Shown: in pieces, positions 1-4,938 of the stretch | How positions within the stretch are numbered: position 1 is the first letter of the stretch | How the letters are laid out: every line of letters begins with the position of its first letter | Assembly (NCBI GenBank): GCA_023437885.1 | Contig: JAEZFH010000429.1 | Coordinates: 1-6,345 of the forward strand | Origin: Bacillota bacterium | GTDB taxonomy: Bacteria; Bacillota; Clostridia; Lachnospirales; Lachnospiraceae | Direction: 5' to 3' | DNA length: 6,345 bases | Notes under the pieces: model-generated | Databases searched by the model: none | The model's input: only the letters and a program-made list of their open reading frames with translations | Told to the model about the DNA's origin: nothing | Made by a program: the position numbers and the translations under genes

Positions 1-159
1 CATAAAGAGAACACAGCATAGACCTCCTCCAATCGTAATGAATACGGACGGAATATCCACAAAGTTCATGATAACCGATAAACTGGGCTGGCCGACTAAA
101 ATTCCATAAACAACCACCACAAAGCACAGCACTAATCCTAATATGGACGCTAAATCCAA
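1..159 (-). CDS. motA: Flagellar motor stator protein MotA, N-terminal part (cut by window edge)
   Basis: Only the first 53 residues are present; the gene runs off the left edge of the window. MotA is an inner-membrane protein that, with MotB, forms the ion-conducting stator driving rotation. The translation starts MDLASILGLVLCFVVVVYGI, a typical first MotA membrane helix (about residues 3-22), followed by NFVDIPSVFITIGGG at about 32-46, matching the conserved loop and start of the second helix. I chose the TTG at 157-159 as start because it gives the canonical MDLAS beginning and lies 5 nt after a GGAAGGTGA ribosome binding site. An in-frame GTG at 166-168 would add three residues but overlaps that site. 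The gene follows flbD by 53 bp with no terminator between, so it is probably cotranscribed. Whether it uses H+ or Na+ cannot be judged from this fragment. Confidence 0.93.
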   Translation of the reverse strand, partial: MDLASILGLVLCFVVVVYGILVGQPSLSVIMNFVDIPSVFITIGGGLCCVLFM

Positions 160-164
160 AATTG

Positions 165-173
165 TCACCTTCC
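165..173 (-). promoter_or_regulatory. Ribosome binding site of motA, deciding a TTG start
   Basis: On the minus strand the sequence reads GGAAGGTGA, then 5 nt, then the TTG codon at 157-159. The candidate GTG codon (166-168) lies inside this motif, which favours the TTG as the real start. Confidence 0.6.
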
Positions 174-212
174 ATCTACATTATTTTATCCTCTGAATCC
201 GTATCTTCCATT

Positions 213-404
213 CTACAAATCTCGACCAAATATTTCTTTTTTGTATAATACTACAAGATTTCTAATCTCTTGTCTACTTTCTTTTACAATTATCTTGTTT
301 CCCGAGGTTAAGGTAATCACTGTGTCCGGAGCTTCCTCCACCTTCTCAATCATATCGGCATTCACCATTAATTTTGTATCATTCAGTCTGGTAACCTCGA
401 TCAT
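213..404 (-). CDS. flbD: Flagellar protein FlbD (SwrD family)
   Basis: A 63-residue protein of the FlbD/SwrD family, found in flagellar operons of Firmicutes and other phyla. In Bacillus subtilis the homologue SwrD is needed for full motor power and swarming; the molecular mechanism is not well defined. The family pattern is visible: MIEVTRLND at the N-terminus, then N-A-D-M-I-E-K-V-E at 16-24, PDTVITLTSGNKIIVKES at 27-43, and a helical end with LYKKEIF. Two ATGs are adjacent (405-407 and 402-404). The second is preferred because it restores the usual MIEV start and sits 7 nt from the AGGAGG site, whereas the first would be only 4 nt away. The gene lies between flgE and motA, as in other Clostridia. 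It is separated from flgE by a 117-bp gap (405-521) holding two strong hairpins, so its expression may differ from that of flgE. Confidence 0.93.
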   Translation of the reverse strand: MIEVTRLNDTKLMVNADMIEKVEEAPDTVITLTSGNKIIVKESRQEIRNLVVLYKKEIFGRDL

Positions 405-411
405 CATTCTT

Positions 412-417
412 CCTCCT
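412..417 (-). promoter_or_regulatory. Ribosome binding site of flbD
   Basis: A perfect AGGAGG on the minus strand, 7 nt from the ATG at 402-404 and 4 nt from the ATG at 405-407. The spacing supports the second ATG as the start of FlbD. Confidence 0.7.
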
Positions 418-450
418 TCCCAAAAGCGAACAAACCAGGGATTTTATGAA

Positions 451-478
451 ATGGGTGGCAGTAAGAACCGCCACCCAT
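451..478 (-). other. Strong 12-bp hairpin between flgE and flbD (3' hairpin B)
   Basis: In the minus-strand transcript ATGGGTGGCGGT pairs with ACTGCCACCCAT around a UCUU loop, giving 12 continuous pairs, one of them a G-U wobble (positions 460/469). On the plus strand the same position is an A-C mismatch, so the structure fits minus-strand RNA better. The bases after it read UUUCAUAAAAUCC, not a true U-tract, so efficient intrinsic termination is unlikely. It may be a partial terminator, or an mRNA-end stabiliser or processing signal for the flgE segment. Confidence 0.6.
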
Positions 479-483
479 CCTTA

Positions 484-514
484 CTGACGTATGGCATTCC
501 TATTCATACATCAG
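484..514 (-). other. 10-bp hairpin just after the flgE stop codon (3' hairpin A)
   Basis: In the minus-strand transcript CTGATGTATG (505-514) pairs with CATACGTCAG (484-493) around an 11-nt loop, with one G-U wobble (488/510). As for its neighbour at 451-478, the wobble becomes an A-C mismatch on the plus strand. It begins 7 nt after the flgE stop codon and ends 5 nt before the second hairpin. No U-tract follows. Confidence 0.55.
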
Positions 515-521
515 CCCTGTC

Positions 522-1964
522 TTATCTCTTCAAATTAATCAGTTCTTCCAACAAGGAGTCAGATGTTGTTATTATTCTTGAGTTAGCCTGGAATCCTCTT
601 TGCGTTGTGATCATATCCGTAAACTGCTGGGATAGATCAACGTTTGACATTTCCAATACACCTGTCGTTAAGCTTCCGCCTCCCTGGGTAGGATCCTGTC
701 CTATTCCATCAAATTGACCTGAGTTCTGGGTCGCTGCAAACATGCTGTTACCAACGGCTTCAAGACCGGCCGGATTAGAGAAGCTTGCTACTGCAATCTG
801 TCCCAGCAGCCGGCTGTCACCGTTATCATATTTGCCGTAAAGCTTACCTGAGGCATCAATGCTGATCCCGGTCATATTACCAACCTGCTTACCTGCTCCC
901 AATCCCTCGATGCTTCCCTTGGTCGCCTCCAGTGAGGAGGAACCGCTGGTTGAATACATGGTGATCTTGGAGAAATCCACATCGATCGGCTCAAAGGGAT
1001 TTGGCTCTCCCCCCATAGCAAAGGAAATACTCTTTGCTCCCTCTTCCTCACCCACGCTTACAAATGCGCCGGTGGCTCCGTTAAAGTTCAAAGCTACGGG
1101 ATCCATTTCAACCGTTACCTCGCCGGTATCCTCATTAAAATCAACCGTTGCGCTACTGCCGCCGAAGGTAAAGCCTGAACCAGCATAAGCCGACTGTGCA
1201 TAAGTAACCTCACCGGTAGCCGGGTCTACCGTCTTCGTAACGAAGATGGACGTCCCATCCTCTCCCTTGATATCTTTAATTGTAGCAGCATAGATATTGG
1301 TTGCATCCGTCGTCTGCTTTACCACCATATCGGCAGTATAGCTGTGGCCCATTTTATCATAAAATGTGATATTGACTCTTTTTCCGGTTTCGCTGGTCAG
1401 CTGGGTATCCTTGCTGTCAATATTCCCGGATATGTAAACGTTTTTCGTTGCCTCCGGCTCAGCATACAGATTTTCCGGTGACATAATTTTCAGAGGAGAT
1501 ACTGCATCCGCTACCGTCTTTGTCTCGTCATTCTTATCTACCTGCCACCCCATAACTGATGCGCCGGAAGGAGTACACAGGGTACCCAGGGCATCAATAT
1601 TGAAGGAGCCTGACTTGGTGAAAAAGTTAGAGCCGCCGCTGTTTACGATAAAGAAGCTGTCGCCCTCAATCATAACATCAAAGGGGTTATCGGTTCTCTG
1701 GGACGCTCCCGGAGTAGTTATTGCCGCTTTTATGGATGCTACGTTAGATCCGAGACCGATCTGCATCGCATTCTTTCCTGCCAGGCCTGTGGCAGCATTC
1801 GGCCCGGATGCACTTTGTGTTGTCTGATAAAATACATCAGAAAAGGTTACTGAACTTGATTTAAAACCGATTGTATTTACGTTTGAGATGTTATTACCGA
1901 TAACATCCATCTTGGTCTGATGCACCCTTAAACCGGATACACCAGAAAACAATGATCTCATCAT
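522..1964 (-). CDS. flgE: Flagellar hook protein FlgE
   Basis: FlgE is the subunit of the hook, the flexible joint between rod and filament; it is exported by the flagellar type III system and polymerises under the FlgD cap. The 480-residue product carries the rod/hook N-terminal domain at about 3-38 (SLFSGVSGLRVHQTKMDVIG, then NNISNVNTIGFKSS), the D1 segment TDNPFDVMIEGDSFFIV at 91-107, a variable surface D2-like region at roughly 160-335, and the basal-body C-terminal domain at about 436-480, ending FQANSRIITTSDSLLEELIN plus LKR. The reading frame is open further upstream to an ATG at 2025-2027, but that extension has no family similarity. A GGAGG site lies 9 nt before the ATG at 1962-1964. 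A second ATG (1959-1961) follows directly and cannot be excluded. There is one cysteine, at residue 130. The gene is flanked by hairpin pairs on both sides. Confidence 0.97.
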   Translation of the reverse strand: MMRSLFSGVSGLRVHQTKMDVIGNNISNVNTIGFKSSSVTFSDVFYQTTQSASGPNAATGLAGKNAMQIGLGSNVASIKAAITTPGASQRTDNPFDVMIEGDSFFIVNSGGSNFFTKSGSFNIDALGTLCTPSGASVMGWQVDKNDETKTVADAVSPLKIMSPENLYAEPEATKNVYISGNIDSKDTQLTSETGKRVNITFYDKMGHSYTADMVVKQTTDATNIYAATIKDIKGEDGTSIFVTKTVDPATGEVTYAQSAYAGSGFTFGGSSATVDFNEDTGEVTVEMDPVALNFNGATGAFVSVGEEEGAKSISFAMGGEPNPFEPIDVDFSKITMYSTSGSSSLEATKGSIEGLGAGKQVGNMTGISIDASGKLYGKYDNGDSRLLGQIAVASFSNPAGLEAVGNSMFAATQNSGQFDGIGQDPTQGGGSLTTGVLEMSNVDLSQQFTDMITTQRGFQANSRIITTSDSLLEELINLKR

Positions 1965-1973
1965 AATGAATGA

Positions 1974-1978
1974 CCTCC
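1974..1978 (-). promoter_or_regulatory. Ribosome binding site of flgE
   Basis: GGAGG on the minus strand, 9 nt before the ATG at 1962-1964. It sets the start of FlgE at MMRSLFSG rather than at the longer open frame starting at 2027. The wider motif GGAGGTC (1972-1978) is complementary to GACC(U) in the loops of the two leader hairpins. Confidence 0.7.
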
Positions 1979-1997
1979 AATTTCTGCTTTCATCACA

Positions 1998-2025
1998 GGT
2001 ATCCAATCTGTCGGTCATGGATACC
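1998..2025 (-). promoter_or_regulatory. flgE leader hairpin 2 (8-bp stem, 12-nt loop)
   Basis: In the minus-strand transcript GGTATCCA (2018-2025) pairs perfectly with TGGATACC (1998-2005) around the 12-nt loop TGACCGACAGAT. It directly abuts the upstream hairpin at 2026-2049 and lies 19 nt before the flgE ribosome binding site. No U-tract follows, so it is not an intrinsic terminator. A role in translation control or mRNA processing of flgE is inference. Confidence 0.5.
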
Positions 2026-2049
2026 AAAGCCTCCGTAAGGTCCGGCTTT
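2026..2049 (-). promoter_or_regulatory. flgE leader hairpin 1 (6-bp stem, 12-nt loop)
   Basis: In the minus-strand transcript AAAGCC (2044-2049) pairs perfectly with GGCTTT (2026-2031) around the 12-nt loop GGACCTTACGGA. It starts at the first base of the upstream gene's stop codon triplet on the plus-strand numbering and runs straight into the next hairpin without a spacer, so the two stems could stack coaxially. The loop holds two GGA triplets and GACCU, which is complementary to part of the flgE ribosome binding region. Confidence 0.45.
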
Positions 2050-2447
2050 TACATGATTACTGCGCCATCAATATTTGTAAACACCCTGTCCTCGCCATCG
2101 TTTACCGCAGTGATTACCGTATTATTCTTCACATTAACGATAAAAGCCAGATTGTCCACCATTACCAGGGATTCGTTGATTCCCTTTTCACTTGCCTTCC
2201 TGGCACCGCTTTCCAAGCGCTCCATTTGTTCATCGGTCAGATCGATATTTCGGCTTGCCAGACGTTCATTGGCATGCTTCGAAAATTTCAACTCACCGGT
2301 TTCCCCTGCCGCCTGTTTATTTTTTAGTATTTCGGAAAAAGGGGTGCCGCTGTGCTGCTTCTGAATACTATTTGCCGTATTCTTTGCTGCATTCAGCTGC
2401 TGTGTCATCTGTTCAATGGAAGGAAACTGATTTACAGGAATGTTCAT
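2049..2447 (-). CDS. Conserved flagellar operon protein, TIGR02530 / Flagellar_put type, function unknown
   Basis: A 132-residue protein that I recognise as the short flagellar operon family found between flgD and flgE in many Firmicutes (TIGR02530, Pfam Flagellar_put). Its biochemical function is not established. The N-terminal 50 residues are polar and probably flexible. The conserved part runs from about 54 to 132: FSKHANERLASRNIDLTDEQ at 55-74, a helix continuing MERLESGARKASEKGI, then a compact beta-rich end with SLVMVDNLAFIVNVKNNTVI at 93-112 and FTNIDGAVIM at the C-terminus. No signal peptide or membrane segment is seen. The start ATG at 2445-2447 follows a GGAAGGTGA site by 6 nt. It is 48 bp after flgD and 84 bp before flgE. 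Genomic position suggests a link to hook assembly, for example as an export or cap-related helper, but this is guesswork. Confidence 0.88.
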   Translation of the reverse strand: MNIPVNQFPSIEQMTQQLNAAKNTANSIQKQHSGTPFSEILKNKQAAGETGELKFSKHANERLASRNIDLTDEQMERLESGARKASEKGINESLVMVDNLAFIVNVKNNTVITAVNDGEDRVFTNIDGAVIM

Positions 2448-2495
2448 ATCGCTTCACCTTCCTTAATCAAATAATTACTGTCCAAGCCAGGTCCA

Positions 2496-3287
2496 TTACA
2501 CTGTTGTACCAGCCGAATCCTTTGTGTCCTCGCCTGCGTCCGGCTCAATTGTCACCTTAGAATTCTGTATCTGTACTGTTAACTTATTCTTCACCGTTGT
2601 TAATAAGGAATCATTAAAGCCAACGGTCAGCTTATAGGTTCCGTTCACCAGATTTGCAAAAGCGGCTCCGTTGATTGTCACCTTGTTACCGGAAAGCTTC
2701 ACTAAATCCTTGTCAATAACAGATTCTCCGATTGCTACGGCAACATCACTCGCTATCGTATCTCCCGATCCCAGCTTCACCGTAAAGCTTAAATCCTTAG
2801 GATTATTCGCGTCATAGGTTAATGCGGATACCCCTTCTATTCCGGGAAGCCCCTGTTCCTTCACATAATCATCGCTCAGCACCGTATCCAGCTGATTGAA
2901 ATTGTACAGCTTACCATCCACTGACAATTGGGTCTTTGTCCCGGACGTGGATACATAATCTACCTTTCCTGTAATATAGGCGGTATTGCCGGTCGCTGTC
3001 TCCGTCTTAAGGATAACGGTCTTGCCAACCAAGCTGAAGGCCTGTGTATTATTCGTTGTAGCACCCAGGTTCTGGAGCTGCTCCAGCTGTGAAAAGGTAG
3101 CCAATTGGGCTATGTACTCTGTATTCGTGTTGGGATTTAAAGGATCCTGATACTTCATCTGGGTAACCAGCAGCTGCAAAAAAGCGTCCTTGCCCAGTTC
3201 ATTCGGTGACGATGAGGTTGAGGTTTTGGAGCCGGCGGAGGTCTGTTGGACAACACCGTCTTTCACACCCTGAATTAATTCACTCAT
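2496..3287 (-). CDS. flgD: Flagellar hook capping protein FlgD
   Basis: FlgD forms the cap at the tip of the growing hook, under which FlgE subunits insert; it is discarded when the hook is complete. The 263-residue product has the family core at about 29-92: LGKDAFLQLLVTQMKYQDPL, then NTEYIAQLATFSQLEQLQNL, and SLVGKTV. A short beta segment resembling the Tudor/SH3-like part follows at 105-137 (GKVDYVS, DGKLYNFNQLDTVL). The remaining 125 residues form an additional beta-rich region (about 150-247, with SFTVKLGSGDT and GTYKLTVGFND) and an acidic tail. This resembles an Ig-like domain placed after, rather than inside, the Tudor-like segment. B. subtilis FlgD is about 140 residues, so this one is long for a Firmicute. 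The ATG follows AGGAGG by 6 nt. The gene lies 69 bp after fliK; that gap contains a weak, bulged potential stem (3315-3323 with 3342-3349). Confidence 0.95.
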   Translation of the reverse strand: MSELIQGVKDGVVQQTSAGSKTSTSSSPNELGKDAFLQLLVTQMKYQDPLNPNTNTEYIAQLATFSQLEQLQNLGATTNNTQAFSLVGKTVILKTETATGNTAYITGKVDYVSTSGTKTQLSVDGKLYNFNQLDTVLSDDYVKEQGLPGIEGVSALTYDANNPKDLSFTVKLGSGDTIASDVAVAIGESVIDKDLVKLSGNKVTINGAAFANLVNGTYKLTVGFNDSLLTTVKNKLTVQIQNSKVTIEPDAGEDTKDSAGTTV

Positions 3288-3356
3288 GCTGTTCCTCCTG
3301 TTTCATAAATCATTGGATAATCCATGTCGTTTGTATTGGCAGGTTATCCCTGACCG

Positions 3357-4838
3357 CTAAGCCGTATAATCGATCTGGCTTCCCCGGACTCCTGAAAGGT
3401 CCTGTCCGGTAACCGTATCCTCCGGTTCCTCGGTCATATTCATTGCATCCTCTAAGGAAATCCTGTGATTGCTGCGATCCGGCTTTGCCTCTGCCTGTTC
3501 GCCAAAATTATCATTATTGCCTTGTTCAAAGGAATTCGTAGCAATAGACACCTCGATTGCCTCAACCTTAAGTCCCTGCTGATTCAATGTTTCACGTAAG
3601 GTGTGCAATTGGCTCTCAATGGCTTCCCTGCTGATCTCGTTTTGTACAACAAACTGCGCTGTCATAACACCGTTCTTTGACTGTACCGATAAGTTAACCC
3701 TGCCCAAATGCTCCGGATTTAATTGCATTTCCATGGATGCCTGCTCCGGCTGGATGGTTACTCTGATCCGCTGGATGATCTGGTTAGCAATTTCTCTGAT
3801 CTCCGTCATTCGGACCATGTTTCCCTGAACCTCAACCTGTGATGAAGAAGCTGCTTTTGACAGATTGTTTACGAAGGCTTCAAACGGATCCGCTGCCGAT
3901 GGTTCCTGCTCCTTGCCGCCCCTTAGCTCCGATTGGCTCTGGGATGAACTGTCTCCTGTCCCGGAAAGTCTGGCCTCTGCAGGAAGGTTACCGGCTTCCT
4001 TCTCACTTACGGAACTGATATTGCCCTCCTCCCGGCTTATGGATATGGGCTTCTGTGTCTTATCCTGGTCCGCCTCCAAAGGAACCCCTGCCTTATCCCC
4101 GGTGCCTTCGTTCCGCGAGACTGCTTCCTTGCTCTCCTGCTGTAATACTACATCCTCCAGCATACTCTTAATTTGCTCCAGACTCATTCCCAAACCAGCT
4201 TCCTGCTTCACAGCCTCAACCGCCTGAAGCAGCTTGTTCACGGTATCTGCCAGATTCTCATCCGTTAATGCTGCCAGAATATCGCTCTCCCCATGGCTTG
4301 CCAGAACCAGCTGCTGCAGGTTCTGTGGCTGCAATAAATCCGCCAGCACAAGTCCCTGCTCCTCCAGAAGCTTGTCCAGCTCCCCGGTGCTCAGATTCAG
4401 CATATCCATTACCGTATCTCTCACTGAGTTAAGCATTGCAGAGATTTTCTCCAGTGTTGTTACATCCGTACCTATTTCCCCGGTATTTTGGGTATCCGTA
4501 CGGTCTGTACCTGCCGCCGTCTGTGCAGTCTTTGTCTGTCTCTCAGTCTGTGCTGCCGGCTGGGCATCCGTCTTTGTACTGCTTTGTACATTCTCTCTTG
4601 CCTGCCTGGCATCCGCCTTCGCTGCATCACTTTTATCCTTGCTCTGATTCTCTGCCGCCGACTGAACTGCTTTCCTTCCTGCGCCATCGGCTCTGTCTGT
4701 GATATTAAATCCTGTTTTCATAGTATTGTCAATTACCAGATCAAAACCGCCTCCGGTCTGTTTCCCTTTTGCAGTGCCGCTTCCGGCTGTGCTGCCAAAC
4801 AATTGAGCTGTCTGGGCCATAACGCGTTGCGTCGTCAT
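3357..4838 (-). CDS. fliK: Flagellar hook-length control protein FliK
   Basis: FliK is an exported molecular ruler. When the hook reaches its set length, its C-terminal domain acts on FlhB and switches export from hook to filament proteins. The 493-residue product has the usual layout. A polar, low-complexity N-terminal region (about 50-125) is rich in Ala, Gln, Thr, Lys and Asp, with few large hydrophobics. A helical segment follows at about 128-235 (MLNSVRDTVMDMLNLSTGEL and LEEQGLVLADLLQPQNLQQL). Then comes a second disordered stretch to about 320, and the Flg_hook domain at about 355-433 (QPEQASMEMQLNPEHLGRVN, then LSVQSKNGVMTAQFVVQN and LRETLNQQGLKVEAIEVSI). An acidic tail of about 60 residues ends the protein. 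The ATG at 4836-4838 follows AAAGGAGG by 8 nt; an internal ATG at residue 7 lacks a better site. It is separated from the upstream gene by 100 bp. Confidence 0.93.
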   Translation of the reverse strand: MTTQRVMAQTAQLFGSTAGSGTAKGKQTGGGFDLVIDNTMKTGFNITDRADGAGRKAVQSAAENQSKDKSDAAKADARQARENVQSSTKTDAQPAAQTERQTKTAQTAAGTDRTDTQNTGEIGTDVTTLEKISAMLNSVRDTVMDMLNLSTGELDKLLEEQGLVLADLLQPQNLQQLVLASHGESDILAALTDENLADTVNKLLQAVEAVKQEAGLGMSLEQIKSMLEDVVLQQESKEAVSRNEGTGDKAGVPLEADQDKTQKPISISREEGNISSVSEKEAGNLPAEARLSGTGDSSSQSQSELRGGKEQEPSAADPFEAFVNNLSKAASSSQVEVQGNMVRMTEIREIANQIIQRIRVTIQPEQASMEMQLNPEHLGRVNLSVQSKNGVMTAQFVVQNEISREAIESQLHTLRETLNQQGLKVEAIEVSIATNSFEQGNNDNFGEQAEAKPDRSNHRISLEDAMNMTEEPEDTVTGQDLSGVRGSQIDYTA

Positions 4839-4885
4839 ATCCTATTCCTCCTTTCTTATCTTATTTTATAAAGCATTTATTACAA

Positions 4886-4901
4886 CAGAAGATTGCTTCT
4901 G
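4886..4901 (-). other. Small hairpin in the 100-bp gap before fliK
   Basis: A perfect 6-bp inverted repeat, CAGAAG with CTTCTG around a 4-nt loop, lies in the otherwise AT-rich gap at 4839-4938. On the minus strand it is followed by TTGTAATAAATGC, which is not a convincing U-tract. It could be a weak attenuator or processing site. I see no clear promoter in this gap. Confidence 0.35.
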
Positions 4902-4938
4902 AGTGTAACCCTTATCATGCAGGAACATATAACATATC

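Noticed and set aside
176..211. 11-codon minus-strand open frame between flbD and motA (MEDTDSEDKIM)
   Set aside because: It has no ribosome binding site and could arise by chance in a 53-bp gap; a leader peptide cannot be supported.
451..478. Rho-independent terminator ending the operon after flgE
   Set aside because: The stem is strong but is followed by UUUCAUAAAA rather than a run of U, and the flagellar genes flbD and motA continue in the same direction. At most it is partial termination.
241..717. Plus-strand open frame of 158 codons
   Set aside because: It is antisense to flbD and the end of flgE, has no ribosome binding site or recognisable domain, and spans the intergenic hairpins. 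The minus-strand genes explain the region.
1965..2027. N-terminal extension of FlgE by 21 residues
   Set aside because: The extension has no similarity to hook proteins, its ATG has no ribosome binding site, and it overlaps the leader hairpins. The GGAGG before the ATG at 1962-1964 defines the start.
1998..2049. Cyclic-di-GMP (GEMM) or guanidine-II riboswitch before flgE
   Set aside because: The GEMM core motifs are absent, and the loops are 12 nt rather than the ACGR tetraloops of guanidine-II. Only the general idea of tandem hairpins is shared.
72..3696. Plus-strand ACCGATAA motifs like a sigma-28 -10 element (near 73, 1896 and 3687)
   Set aside because: Each lies antisense inside conserved codons (for example the V-I-G-N-N of FlgE) and none has a proper TAAA -35 element at about 15 bp.
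4234..4871. Several overlapping plus-strand open frames, Ser/Cys/Leu-rich
   Set aside because: They are mirror frames of the low-complexity Ala/Gln/Thr/Lys region of fliK; the cysteine- and serine-rich composition is typical of such shadows.
4839..4938. Possible internal promoter before fliK (GTTACA, 19 bp, TGTAAT, and TATAAA nearby)
   Set aside because: The -35 match is poor, the spacing is too long, and the better TATAAA has no -35 partner. AT-rich gaps give such matches easily.
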